Source: Aminobacter ciceronei
GTDB taxonomy: Bacteria; Pseudomonadota; Alphaproteobacteria; Rhizobiales; Rhizobiaceae
NCBI RefSeq assembly: GCF_014138625.1
Contig: NZ_JACJHY010000033.1
Span: 1 to 64,000, forward strand
Direction of reading: 5' to 3'
DNA: 64,000 nt
Below are positions 49,181 through 57,532 of the stretch, piece after piece. The translations under genes and the position numbers were made by a program. The stretch's first letter is position 1. Each line of letters begins with the position of its first letter. The notes under the pieces are model-generated. The model had not been told where the DNA came from. It saw only the letters and a program-made list of their open reading frames with translations, and made no database searches.

Positions 49181-49909
49181 ATGTCTGATCGTCGCGGTGA
49201 ATTCTTGCAGGGCATGCGATTGAGCGTGCCGGTGGTGGTCGCGTCGGCGCCCTTTGCCATCCTGTTCGGGGCGTTGGCCGTCGACAACGGCTTCTCCGTC
49301 GTCGAGGCGACACTGATGAGCGCCTCGATCTATGGCGGCGCCAGCCAGCTGGTCGGCATCGAGTTGTTCGGCCAGCATGTCGCGCCGTGGCTGGTGGTGC
49401 TATCGATCTTCGCCGTCAACTTCCGCCACGTTCTCTATTCGGCTGCCGTTGGCAAGCACATCGACCATTGGCCGTTCCTGAAGCAGGCCATCGGCTATTT
49501 CTTCCTGGTCGATCCGCAATATGCCGAGGCCGAGCGCAAGGGCGAGAATGGCGAGCAGGTGACCTTTGCCTGGTACATGGGCATGGCGCTGCCGATCTAT
49601 GTCTTCTGGGTCGCCGAAAGCGCGCTCGGCGCGCTGTTCGGGCGGCTGATTCCCAACCCCCATGCCATCGGGCTCGACTTCCTGCTGCCGATCTATTTTC
49701 TCGGTTTGGTGATGAGCTTCCGCAAGCGCCCGCGCTGGCTGCCGATCGTCGTTGCCAGCGCCGTTGCCTCGATGATCGCCTACAAGACCGTAGGCTCACC
49801 CTGGCATGTTTCCATTGGGGCGCTGGCCGGCGTGCTGTTTGCGGCGGCGATGCCGGTCAGGTCCGACGAGAGCCTGACGAGTGAAGAAACGGCGGAGGTG
49901 GTGTCATGA
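49181..49909 (+). CDS. azlC: AzlC-family branched-chain amino acid exporter subunit
   Basis: This 242-residue membrane protein has about seven helices. AzlC is the large subunit of a two-part exporter that expels branched-chain amino acids. Family motifs include APFAILFGALAVDNGFSVVEA, MSASIYGGASQLVGIELFG and VNFRHVLYSAAVGKHI. ATG 49181 has GGAGG seven bases upstream. The ATGA overlap with azlD shows coupled expression. Selectivity for leucine, isoleucine or methionine is not visible. It is a new unit, 154 bases after the exonuclease. Confidence 0.87.
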   Translation: MSDRRGEFLQGMRLSVPVVVASAPFAILFGALAVDNGFSVVEATLMSASIYGGASQLVGIELFGQHVAPWLVVLSIFAVNFRHVLYSAAVGKHIDHWPFLKQAIGYFFLVDPQYAEAERKGENGEQVTFAWYMGMALPIYVFWVAESALGALFGRLIPNPHAIGLDFLLPIYFLGLVMSFRKRPRWLPIVVASAVASMIAYKTVGSPWHVSIGALAGVLFAAAMPVRSDESLTSEETAEVVS

Positions 49910-50202
49910 GCACGACGCTTTGGATCATCATTGCCGGCGCTGTCGCCACCTATCTGACCCGTATCGGCGGCCATCTCGTCATTTCGCGTTTCGAGCGCAT
50001 CCATCCGCGCGTCGAGGCGGGCCTGAACGCGGTGCCGGCTGCGGTTCTGACGACGCTCGTGGCACCCGCGGCACTCTCGGCCGGTCCGGCTGAGCTGGCA
50101 GCGCTTGCCGTGGCAGCCGTTGTTGGACTGCGTGGTGGCCTGATGACGATGTTTCTGACAGGCGCTGCCGTGTTGATTGCCATGCGGCATTTCATCGGCT
50201 GA
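49906..50202 (+). CDS. azlD: AzlD-family exporter small subunit
   Basis: This 98-residue membrane protein has three or four helices. It is the small partner of AzlC. It begins in the four-base overlap ATGA of azlC. The first helix TTLWIIIAGAVATYLTRIGG and the VPAAVLTTLVAPAAL segment fit the family. Function depends on the larger subunit. The gene ends six bases before a symmetrical terminator. Confidence 0.87.
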   Translation: MSTTLWIIIAGAVATYLTRIGGHLVISRFERIHPRVEAGLNAVPAAVLTTLVAPAALSAGPAELAALAVAAVVGLRGGLMTMFLTGAAVLIAMRHFIG

Positions 50203-50208
50203 ACGAAA

Positions 50209-50237
50209 ACCGGCCGCATGAAGCGGCCGGTCGTTTT
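50209..50237. terminator. bidirectional rho-independent terminator between azlD and pepP
   Basis: Perfect 9-bp stem ACCGGCCGC/GCGGCCGGT with loop ATGAA. TTTT follows on the plus strand and, through the GAAAA run before it, T-rich sequence follows on the minus strand. It lies between two convergent genes. Confidence 0.85.
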
Positions 50238-50250
50238 CATTACACGCTGA

Positions 50251-52080
50251 TCAGGCGATCTGCGCCGTCGCCTTTTCCAGCCACGCCAGCGTTTCGCCGT
50301 CGAGCATCGGTCCGATCTCGGCCAGCACGCGGGCATGGTAGGCATTGAGCCAATCCAGCTCTTCGCGGGTCAGCAGGTCGGCGCGCAGCAGGCGCTGGTC
50401 GAAAGGCGCCAGCGTCAACGTCTCGAAGCCGTGCATGGCGATGTCGCCGCCGGGCAGCTCGGCGGTTGGCGTCACCAGGATCAGATTTTCCAGCCTGATG
50501 CCGTAATGGCCTTCCTTGTAGTAGCCGGGCTCGTTGGACAGGATCATGCCGGCGAGCAGCTTTTCCATGCCGGTCTTGGCGATGCGCTGCGGGCCTTCAT
50601 GAACAGCGAGATAGGACCCGACGCCGTGGCCGGTGCCGTGGGCGTAGTCGAGGCCGTTCTTCCACAGTGCGATGCGGGCGAGCGCGTCGATGTCGGCGCC
50701 ACGCGTGCCTGCGGGAAACCGCGCCAGCGAGATCGCGATCATGCCCTTGAGCACCAGGGTAAAACGCTCGCGCATCTCCTCACTCGGCTTGCCGACCGGC
50801 ATAGTGCGAGTGATGTCGGTGGTGCCGTCCTGATATTGCGCGCCCGAATCGAGCAGGAACAGTTCACCCTCGGCCAGCACCCGGCTCGTCGCTTTCGAGA
50901 CGCGGTAATGCATGATCGCGCCATTGGCGCCGGCACCCGAGATGGTGTCGAACGAGACGTCGCGGAGCGGCATCTGCGTTTCCTCACCGGTCTGGCGGCG
51001 GCATTCCTCCAGCTTGGTCACGACGGCGATCTCGTCGAGGCTGCCGGGATTCTGCCGGTCGAGCCAGCACAAAAGCTTGGCGACAGCAGCGCCGTCACGG
51101 CGGTGGGCAGCGCGCGAACCGGCGATCTCCTGGGCATTCTTGGTGGCGCGGGGCAGGCGGGCCGGGTCGGGCGCTTGCACCACCGTGCCGCCATTGTCCT
51201 CGATCAGGGCGCGCAGCCTGTCGGCGGCAAGCACCGGGTCGAGCGCGATCTTCGCACCAGATTTGGCAAGGGCCGCGACCGCGTCATCGAGCTTGCTCGG
51301 TGCCTTGATGTCGGCAAGCTGGGTGAGATAGGCCTCCTCGGTGCGGCCAAGTTTGCGCTTGTCCATGAACACGGCATGGCTGCCGTCGGCGGAGAGGATG
51401 GCGAAGCCAAGGGCAAGCGGCGTGTGGGGTACGTCGCCACCACGGATGTTGAACGCCCAGGCGAGCGACGACGGGTCGGTCAGGATCACATGGGTGGCGC
51501 CGTCGTTCTCGATCGCTGCGGCGAGCCGTTTCAACTTGTCCTTGGCCAGTTCGCCGGCAAAGGCCTCCGGATGGATCTCGACTGGGGCCAACGGTGCGTC
51601 GGGCTGATCTTCCCAGATCGCGTCGATGGGGTTGCGGGCGAGGGGGACAAGCACGGCGCCGACCTTTTCGGTTGCCGTTGTCAGCGCCTTGACCTCGCCC
51701 ATGGTGTGCAGCCACGGGTCGATGCCAAGCCTTGCGCCCTTGGGCAGGCTTTCCTTGATCCACACCGATGGCGGGTTGTCGATCAGGCTTTCGACGGTGA
51801 AGATATCGAGATCGACCTCGTCGCGCACCTGGAGCGTGTAGCGCCCGTCGACGAAGATGTAGGCGCTGCGGGCGAGCACGATCGCAACGCCGGCCGAGCC
51901 GCTGAAGCCGGTCAGCCACCGCAGGCGATTCGAACGTGGCGGGACATACTCGCCCTGGTGCTCATCGGCGCGGGGCACGACGAAGCCGTCGAGCCCATTT
52001 TCCTTGAGCCATTGCCGGAGCAACGCCACGCGCGGCTTGCCGACGGTGGGATCGCCGGCTGAATCAAAGGACTGGAACAT
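50251..52080 (-). CDS. Xaa-Pro aminopeptidase (PepP, M24 family)
   Basis: This 609-residue peptidase has two non-catalytic creatinase-like N-terminal domains and the C-terminal pita-bread M24 domain. It removes N-terminal residues before proline. Dimetal ligands visible are the two Asp in LLDSGAQYQDGTTDITRT, His in HGTGHGVGSYL, and Glu in SNEPGYY and GIRLEN. The long form (about 600 residues, eukaryotic-like) is common in rhizobia. It is the last gene of a minus-strand series with the 53-residue protein, SCO and prmA, 82 bases after prmA, and may have its own promoter. Confidence 0.9.
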   Translation of the reverse strand: MFQSFDSAGDPTVGKPRVALLRQWLKENGLDGFVVPRADEHQGEYVPPRSNRLRWLTGFSGSAGVAIVLARSAYIFVDGRYTLQVRDEVDLDIFTVESLIDNPPSVWIKESLPKGARLGIDPWLHTMGEVKALTTATEKVGAVLVPLARNPIDAIWEDQPDAPLAPVEIHPEAFAGELAKDKLKRLAAAIENDGATHVILTDPSSLAWAFNIRGGDVPHTPLALGFAILSADGSHAVFMDKRKLGRTEEAYLTQLADIKAPSKLDDAVAALAKSGAKIALDPVLAADRLRALIEDNGGTVVQAPDPARLPRATKNAQEIAGSRAAHRRDGAAVAKLLCWLDRQNPGSLDEIAVVTKLEECRRQTGEETQMPLRDVSFDTISGAGANGAIMHYRVSKATSRVLAEGELFLLDSGAQYQDGTTDITRTMPVGKPSEEMRERFTLVLKGMIAISLARFPAGTRGADIDALARIALWKNGLDYAHGTGHGVGSYLAVHEGPQRIAKTGMEKLLAGMILSNEPGYYKEGHYGIRLENLILVTPTAELPGGDIAMHGFETLTLAPFDQRLLRADLLTREELDWLNAYHARVLAEIGPMLDGETLAWLEKATAQIA

Positions 52081-52162
52081 GGTGGTTTCCCGAAAGCTGG
52101 ATGTCGGGCGAACCTATCCGCGCCGGCCGTTGCTGGCAACGCCGCCGGCTTGTCCAGCGGGC

Positions 52163-53035
52163 TCAGTTCTTGAGGTGGATTGTCACCCAGCCTTCCCTGT
52201 GGAAGGTCTCGATGTGGCGGAAGCCTGCCGCGACATAGGCTTCGACCACGGCGTCGTGCTGACGGTCGAGGATACCCGACAGCACGAGGGAGCCGTCGAC
52301 CGCAAGGTTCGTGGCCATTTCGGGCGCCAGCAGCATCAGCGGCTGCGCCAGGATGTTGGCGACGATCAGGTCGAAAGGGCCGCGCGCGGCGAAGATCGGG
52401 TCGTCGAAGCCTGCGGCGGTGACCGTCTCGACGTGGTCGGCAGCACCATTGAGGCGGACATTCGCGGCGGCAACGTCGGTTGCGACCGGGTCGATGTCGG
52501 TTGCCAGTACCGGGATCGGCGCCAGCTTGGCGACTGCGATCGCCAGCACGGCGCTGCCGGTACCAAGGTCGAGCGCCTTGGCCGGTTTTTCCGCGGCCAT
52601 CACCTTTTCGATCATCGCGAGGCAGCCTGCCGTGGTGCCGTGATGGCCGGTGCCGAAAGCGAGGCCGGCCTCGATCTCGATGGCGATCTGTCCGGGGCGC
52701 ACGTCCTCGCGGTCATGGCTGCCATGAACGATGAAGCGTCCTGCCTGCACCGGCTTCAGGCCTTCGAGCGACTTCGCCACCCAGTCGACGTCGGGTAGCA
52801 CCTCACGGCCCAGCGGGCCCTTGTGGCCTGCTTCTGCAACCACCTCGGCCATGCGGCGGGCAACGTCCTCGACATCGCCATCCGTGTAGAGCGAGACCTC
52901 GTGGATATCGCGGTCCTCGTCGACCTCGATCACGGCGATCGGCCAGCCATCTTCCTCGAAGGCGGTTTCGAGGGCAGCGAAGATGCGGTTGGCGGCTTCG
53001 CGGCCGGTGGTAAAGTGCAGCCGTGTCTGGGTCAT
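52163..53035 (-). CDS. prmA: ribosomal protein L11 methyltransferase PrmA
   Basis: This 290-residue SAM enzyme trimethylates lysines and the N-terminus of L11. It has an N-terminal substrate-recognition domain and a class I methyltransferase domain with FGTGHHGTT at 127-135 and [13 protein letters not shown] at 155-167. The NILAQPLM motif and C-terminal VTIHLKN fit. It follows the SCO gene by 21 bases, so it is likely cotranscribed. Unlike typical enteric PrmA, its N-terminal region is shorter. Confidence 0.92.
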   Translation of the reverse strand: MTQTRLHFTTGREAANRIFAALETAFEEDGWPIAVIEVDEDRDIHEVSLYTDGDVEDVARRMAEVVAEAGHKGPLGREVLPDVDWVAKSLEGLKPVQAGRFIVHGSHDREDVRPGQIAIEIEAGLAFGTGHHGTTAGCLAMIEKVMAAEKPAKALDLGTGSAVLAIAVAKLAPIPVLATDIDPVATDVAAANVRLNGAADHVETVTAAGFDDPIFAARGPFDLIVANILAQPLMLLAPEMATNLAVDGSLVLSGILDRQHDAVVEAYVAAGFRHIETFHREGWVTIHLKN

Positions 53036-53056
53036 GTCGGGTCCGGGAGAGGAGGG

Positions 53057-53650
53057 TCAGCCTTCCTTGGCAAGCCGCTTGAGCTTGGCAAGTGCGGTCT
53101 CTGGGTTCTCCTCATAGGCGATCGTGCCGAAGAAATCACCCTTGCTGTCGAGCAACAGCACCGACGCCGTGTGATCCATGGTGTAGTCGCCGCCTTCGGT
53201 CGGCACCTTCTTGGAATAGATACCGAAGGCCTTGGCCATGGCGGCGATCTTGTCGGGCGAGCCGGTGATGCCGGTGATGCGGTCGGAGACGTTGCTGACG
53301 TAGCTGTTCATCACCTCGGGCGTGTCGCGCTCGGGATCGACCGAGACGAAATAGGCGCGGAGGTTCTTGCCTTCGTCGCCCATCTGCTTGAGCAGGCCGT
53401 CGAGCTCGAACAGCGTGGTCGGGCAGACCTCGGGGCAATGGGTGAAGCCGAAGAAGACAGCACTTGGCTGGCCGCGGAACGCCGCTTCGGTGATCTCGGC
53501 GCCCTTCTGATCGACAAGCACGAAGGGCGCACCGAAAGCCTGGGCGCTGGTCTTGCTGCTGTACCAGTCGAAGGTCAGCCAGCCGACGCCGGCGGCCATC
53601 AGGATCAGAATGCCGGCAAGGATCGTGCGCATCATCGATTGTGATTCCAT
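53057..53650 (-). CDS. SCO1/SenC-family copper chaperone
   Basis: This 197-residue thioredoxin-fold protein has one N-terminal membrane helix and a periplasmic domain. Copper ligands are Cys72 and Cys76 in HCPEVCPTT and His160 in MDHTAS. SCO proteins load CuA of cytochrome c oxidase subunit II. The start could be ATG 53650 or the ATG at 53635; ribosome binding sites are weak at both. It comes 19 bases after a tiny 53-residue membrane protein gene and before prmA. No oxidase subunit gene is near, which is common for this SCO group. Confidence 0.9.
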   Translation of the reverse strand: MESQSMMRTILAGILILMAAGVGWLTFDWYSSKTSAQAFGAPFVLVDQKGAEITEAAFRGQPSAVFFGFTHCPEVCPTTLFELDGLLKQMGDEGKNLRAYFVSVDPERDTPEVMNSYVSNVSDRITGITGSPDKIAAMAKAFGIYSKKVPTEGGDYTMDHTASVLLLDSKGDFFGTIAYEENPETALAKLKRLAKEG

Positions 53651-53669
53651 GGTGTTATTGATGACCGGT

Positions 53670-53831
53670 TCAGAAGCACCAGGACATGCCGGCCTCGACC
53701 AGCGACATGAAGATGCCGGCGTCCTTGTCCAGCCAGGAGGCGAAGGCGAGGCCCGAAGCTGCCGCAAACGCCATCATGCCGAGCGCGATCCACGCGGTCG
53801 CCGAAAGCGATATGGGCAAGGCCTGTTTCAT
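53670..53831 (-). CDS. 53-residue single-pass membrane protein
   Basis: This short protein begins MKQALPISLSATAWIALGMM and holds one hydrophobic helix (AWIALGMMAFAAASGLAFASWL) and a C-terminal periplasmic or cytoplasmic tail DKDAGIFMSLVEAGMSWCF, ending in a Cys-Phe. It begins 19 bases before the SCO gene on the same strand, so it is probably cotranscribed. AGGGTT is a weak ribosome binding site. The terminal Cys next to a copper chaperone suggests, without proof, a metal or redox role. Another ATG at 53873 in frame is possible. Confidence 0.6.
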   Translation of the reverse strand: MKQALPISLSATAWIALGMMAFAAASGLAFASWLDKDAGIFMSLVEAGMSWCF

Positions 53832-53993
53832 CAACCCTACATAGCGCGGCGCGTGATTTGCCAAAAGGGACATGTTGACGCTCTCATTCGTCCACAAAAC
53901 ACCTTTTCGCGAGCAGGATGCAGCGTCTCTGGCTTGCAAGGCGGGCGCGGGCGACCCAAGTGTGGACGACTTCAGCCAATTCAGGAGGCTTTC

Positions 53994-54482
53994 ATGCGGC
54001 TTGCCCTTTCCGTCCTTGCGACCACCCTTGCGCTCGGCGCAGCATTGCCCGCCATGGCCCAGCAGGTGGGCGAGGTCGGCGTCGACTGGCTCGGCAACGA
54101 CATCATCGTCGAGGCGATCAAGGACCCCAAGGTCGAGGGCGTCACCTGCCACGTCTCCTATTTCGACCGCGGCGTGATCGACCGGCTGCAGAAAGGCAAC
54201 TGGTTCGAGAACCCGTCGGACACCGCAATCTCGTGCCAGCAGACCGGACCGATCACCATTGGCGAGATCGACCTCGGCCAGGAGGGCGAGGAGGTCTTCA
54301 AACAGGGCATCAGCCTGATCTGGAAGGAGCAGGTGGTGAACCGCATCTACGACCAGAAAAACGAGACACTAATCTATCTCGCCCATTCGCGCCAAGTGCA
54401 GGACGGCTCGGCCAAGATGTCGATGACCACGGTGCCGCTCTATGGCCAGAACGTCGTCTGGGCCAAGGGCAAGCCGCAATAG
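53994..54482 (+). CDS. CreA family periplasmic protein
   Basis: This exported protein has 162 residues, with a signal peptide ending PAMA. It belongs to the CreA family: GVDWLGNDIIVEAIKDPKVEGVTCHVSYFDRGVID and SCQQTGPITIG fit, with two cysteines (in TCH and SCQ) that may form a disulfide. CreA in E. coli is the first gene of the creABCD operon, but its function is unknown. AGGAGG lies six bases upstream of ATG 53994. It is divergent from the 53-residue gene, 162 bases away. A response regulator-kinase pair with a membrane protein lies 2-5 kb on, not adjacent. Confidence 0.87.
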   Translation: MRLALSVLATTLALGAALPAMAQQVGEVGVDWLGNDIIVEAIKDPKVEGVTCHVSYFDRGVIDRLQKGNWFENPSDTAISCQQTGPITIGEIDLGQEGEEVFKQGISLIWKEQVVNRIYDQKNETLIYLAHSRQVQDGSAKMSMTTVPLYGQNVVWAKGKPQ

Positions 54483-54518
54483 CTTGCGGGCAGTGTGGCG
54501 CGGGCGTACATCCGCGTC

Positions 54519-55160
54519 ATGGACGATCAAGCAAACCTTCGCTTCAAGGATGACGAACCGCGAATCCACCCGACGTCGGAGCTGAAAGGCTGCCGGCTTG
54601 GCCGCCATGTGATCGTCGGCGAGCGCGTCGTGTTGCGCGAGGTGGTGGTCGGCGACTACTCCTATTTCGAGCGCCACGCCGAGGCGATCTACACCACGAT
54701 CGGCAAGTTCTGCTCGATCGCCGCAAATACGCGCATCAACGCGCTAGAGCATCCGATGGAGCGGCTGACCACGCACAAGCTGAGCTACCGGCCGAACGAG
54801 TATTTCCGCTATCTCGGCGTCGACAACGATTTCCGCGAGCGTCGCAGGGCTAAGCCCGTGATTATCGGACACGATGTGTGGGTCGGACATGGTGCGGTGA
54901 TCATGCCCGGTGTGAGCATTGGCAATGGAGCGGTGGTCGGGGCGAATTCCGTGGTGACGCGCGACGTCGCGCCGTTTGAGGTTTTTGCCGGCGTGCCCGC
55001 AAAGAGGCTGAAGATGCGGTTCCCCGTCGAGGTTATCGCCCGCATCGAGGCGCTGGCCTGGTGGGATTGGCCGCGCGAAAGACTGTTCGAGGCGATCCCC
55101 GACATGCAGAGCCTGCCGATCGAGGCCTTTCTCGACCGCTGGGAAGCGAGGCAGGCCTAA
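54519..55160 (+). CDS. hexapeptide-repeat acetyltransferase (CatB-like, phosphonate-cluster type)
   Basis: This 213-residue left-handed beta-helix acetyltransferase has hexapeptide repeats around residues 20-160, including the signature IGHDVWVGHGAVIMPGVSIGNGAVVGANSVV. The His in VGHGA is the usual catalytic residue. The insertion HPMERLTTHKLSYRPNEYFRYLG resembles the group linked to phosphonate (phn) clusters in rhizobia (TIGR03308 type), as I remember it. No phn gene is here, so the substrate is unknown. The ATG at 54519 fits the family start. It is 36 bases after the CreA gene and may be cotranscribed. Confidence 0.8.
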   Translation: MDDQANLRFKDDEPRIHPTSELKGCRLGRHVIVGERVVLREVVVGDYSYFERHAEAIYTTIGKFCSIAANTRINALEHPMERLTTHKLSYRPNEYFRYLGVDNDFRERRRAKPVIIGHDVWVGHGAVIMPGVSIGNGAVVGANSVVTRDVAPFEVFAGVPAKRLKMRFPVEVIARIEALAWWDWPRERLFEAIPDMQSLPIEAFLDRWEARQA

Positions 55161-55171
55161 GCGCCGGCTGC

Positions 55172-55197
55172 GGAACCCGAAGCGGGGCCCGGTTGTT
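55172..55197 (+). promoter_or_regulatory. candidate EcfG general-stress promoter
   Basis: GGAAC (55172-55176) is followed after 17 bases by TGTT (55194-55197), against the EcfG consensus GGAAC-16/17-CGTT, one mismatch. It ends 25 bases before the small membrane protein gene. Only the -35 is strict. Confidence 0.35.
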
Positions 55198-55222
55198 TCC
55201 TTCGCACCGAAGGGATGTGGCC

Positions 55223-55603
55223 ATGTGCGAGAAGGTTTTCACCAAGATCGCCAACAAGGTAGCCTATGCCGCCGGCCTGCCGCTGACCTTTCTCGGCTGC
55301 TGCATTGTCGTGTTGGCCTGGGCGGTATCAGGTCCGGTGTTCGGCTTTTCCGACACCTGGCAGCTGGTGATCAACACCGGCACGACCATCATCACCTTCC
55401 TGATGGTGTTCCTGATCCAGAACACCCAGAACCGCGACGGTGCTGCGATCCAGGCCAAGCTCGACGAGCTGATCCGGGTCGGCACCGGCCACAACCATTT
55501 CATCGGCATCGAGCATCTGACCGAAACCGAGGTCGAGGAAATCCGCAAGAAATGCGAGCAAGCGGCCAAACGGCATGATGTCCGAGCGAAAGCGAAGGGG
55601 TGA
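55223..55603 (+). CDS. low-affinity iron permease family protein
   Basis: This 126-residue membrane protein has two helices (LPLTFLGCCIVVLAWAVSG and LVINTGTTIITFLMVFLIQNTQNRDG) and a C-terminal cytosolic helix. It matches the low-affinity iron permease family (Fet4-related small bacterial members). The QNTQNRDGAAIQAKLDELIR motif is typical. A possible EcfG promoter precedes it, so stress control is conceivable. Iron transport by such short members is annotation by family, not demonstrated. Confidence 0.82.
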   Translation: MCEKVFTKIANKVAYAAGLPLTFLGCCIVVLAWAVSGPVFGFSDTWQLVINTGTTIITFLMVFLIQNTQNRDGAAIQAKLDELIRVGTGHNHFIGIEHLTETEVEEIRKKCEQAAKRHDVRAKAKG

Positions 55604-55821
55604 GTGCTGCGTCTCCTCGCAGACGAAGAAGTCCCTGCGCCTCGCATGCCTGGCGCTGCCTATGCTGCAGCGTCTTCATGCAGGCGCTTGGGATTTGGGA
55701 ACAAAAACCACCGCCCGCAATTCCTGCTGCAGGCGTGAAAGTACTGTCCTCCGCTGCTCCCGGGCGGTTGACGATTGCCGCGGTCCGGAACAAGATTGTG
55801 GCGGGTAGGGTATGGCGTGGC

Positions 55822-56124
55822 GTGACTGACTGGCTGGATATCCTCAGAGAGCAGGCCGAGACCGGCGCCGAGATGGCGCGCGAGGTTCCGGCGACGCTCG
55901 CCAATCCCGACATCAGCCGCGACCAGGTCAAGAAGCTGTTTGCCGCGCTCGAACAGCAGGCCGAATTTGTCGAAAAGCTGAGGCAAGTGCTCGAGGCCAA
56001 TGACTTCGAGCCGGAGGTGCTGGTTGCCGCCGAGGCTCTGGAGGAACGCTACGCCGAGCTGGCGGCGTCGGCCGCCGAACGGCTGAAGGCAATGCGCAGC
56101 GGCGAGCCTGTGCGCCGGCAGTAG
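55822..56124 (+). CDS. hypothetical alpha-helical protein
   Basis: This probable protein of 100 residues begins at GTG 55822 (VTDWLDILREQAETGAEMAREVP) and is highly charged and helical (VKKLFAALEQQAEFVEKLRQVLEAN, then VLVAAEALEERYAELAASAAERLK). No family is recognised. No ATG is available in frame nearby; GTG 55798 is another option, with GGAACAAG upstream. The upstream part of the open frame looks non-coding. It could be a coiled-coil partner; nothing nearby helps. Confidence 0.5.
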   Translation: MTDWLDILREQAETGAEMAREVPATLANPDISRDQVKKLFAALEQQAEFVEKLRQVLEANDFEPEVLVAAEALEERYAELAASAAERLKAMRSGEPVRRQ

Positions 56125-56196
56125 GACAGGGCATCACCACTCGCGATGCGTTGCTGAGCCCTGCATCAGCACCGGCAATATGTCACGAGCATCAAA

Positions 56197-56388
56197 TCAG
56201 GCCGGCGGCGAGCCTATATGGATGGCTTTCCTGACCTCCGCGCGGAAATCCGGTGTGTCATGCTCGCCATGGACGGCGACAGCATGCTGGACGGCAGCGT
56301 TGACCAGTTCGTCCTCGTTGTCGGCTGCGATCGCCACGGTGCACTTCATTTCGCTCGGGAATTCACGGCAATCGATATATCTGCGCAT
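56197..56388 (-). CDS. DUF1059 domain-containing protein
   Basis: This 63-residue protein is a single DUF1059 domain: CREFPSEMKCTVAIAADN and ELVNAAVQHAVAVHGEHDTPDFRAEVRKAI. A Cys8 and Cys17 pair and two His may bind metal. Function unknown; homologues occur widely as stand-alone small proteins. GGGAGG lies nine bases before ATG 56388. The frame is open further upstream, but that part is a shadow of the kinase gene. It is probably a separate unit from the kinase operon. Confidence 0.85.
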   Translation of the reverse strand: MRRYIDCREFPSEMKCTVAIAADNEDELVNAAVQHAVAVHGEHDTPDFRAEVRKAIHIGSPPA

Positions 56389-56527
56389 CGTCTTCGCCTC
56401 CCTGCGATCCACAATTAGCGCAAACCTGATGTTATTCCTGCGCATGCGGGGCGGCAACCGGTAAGTGGCGGCCGCGGCGGTGGCTCTCGCCGACGTGATT
56501 GCCGGCAAGAGGCTGATCGTGGCAGTC

Positions 56528-57532
56528 CTATGCCACCGGCAGCCTGATCTCGAAGCGGGTGCCCTTGTCGGTGCCGGCAAGCCGGATCGTTCCGTCATGG
56601 GCGTTGAGCAAGGCCGAGACGATGCCGAGGCCAAGGCCGGTACCGCCGGTTTCACGCCGTGTGGTGAAGAACGGCTCGAAGATGCGGGCGCGGTTGTTGG
56701 GCGAGATGCCGCAGCCATCGTCGGTGGCAGCTATGGTCACAGTGTCGTCAAAGCTGCTGGCCTCCAGCACGAAACGGCCGGCGCCATGGCGCAGCGCGTT
56801 GTCGACGAGATTGGACAGGATGGCCGCGCCATTTTCAGCCGACATGGCAAAGCGGATGTCAGCGCCAGACAAGATCGACAGGTCGACACCTTCGACAGGA
56901 GCGAGATAGCCGAGAATCTCAGTGAGCGACGTGCTCTGGCCTGGCAGCGCTGCCTTGTCGGCGCGCGCCAGTTCGATCAGGCGGCGAACCAGGCGGTTCA
57001 GCCTGTCGGTGTCGGCGACGATGTTGTCGAGGAAGCGCGTTCTTGTGGCCGGATCCATGTCGTCGCTGGCGTCGCGCAGCAATTCGGCGGCGCCCTGGAT
57101 CGCGGTCAGCGGCGATTTCAGCTCATGCGAGACGTGGGTGGCAAAGGTGCGAATCGTTTCGTTGCGGATCTGCAGCTTGCGCGCCATGTCGAGGAAGGCT
57201 TTGGACAACTCCGCCATCTCGCGCGTGCCGTGATGGGCAAGTGGCTGGAGGGCGTCCGTTTGCCCCTCGGCGATGCGCGCGGTTCTTTCCATCAGATCGT
57301 GCATGGGACGGGAGATGGTGCGGATGAAGACGAAGCCGATCAGCAGCGTGACGCCTGTTACAAGGGCCGCTGCGGCGACCGCGCCATGCGATAGAACGGC
57401 GGGCTCGGTGGCCGGTTCGAAGCGCTGCTGATAGAGTTGGAAGCTGAACAGCCCCAATAGCGGCAGCGTCATGACGGTGGCAAGGATGGCCAGCACGACG
57501 AGGCCGAGGGGCGGGCGCCATTTTTCAGTCAC
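56528..57532 (-). CDS. sensor histidine kinase with HAMP domain and very short periplasmic loop
   Basis: This 334-residue kinase has two membrane helices (about 9-33 and 51-70) joined by a loop of only about 16 residues (QQRFEPATEPAVLSHG), a HAMP domain, HisKA with phospho-His in FATHVSHELKSP (about 140), and HATPase_c with N box NLVDNALRHG, DDGCGI and GTGLGLGI. The lack of a periplasmic sensor domain marks an intramembrane-sensing kinase. Its start GTG overlaps the response regulator stop (GTGA). The DUF4173 gene is two genes upstream, so it may be the signal partner. Confidence 0.87.
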   Translation of the reverse strand: MTEKWRPPLGLVVLAILATVMTLPLLGLFSFQLYQQRFEPATEPAVLSHGAVAAAALVTGVTLLIGFVFIRTISRPMHDLMERTARIAEGQTDALQPLAHHGTREMAELSKAFLDMARKLQIRNETIRTFATHVSHELKSPLTAIQGAAELLRDASDDMDPATRTRFLDNIVADTDRLNRLVRRLIELARADKAALPGQSTSLTEILGYLAPVEGVDLSILSGADIRFAMSAENGAAILSNLVDNALRHGAGRFVLEASSFDDTVTIAATDDGCGISPNNRARIFEPFFTTRRETGGTGLGLGIVSALLNAHDGTIRLAGTDKGTRFEIRLPVA

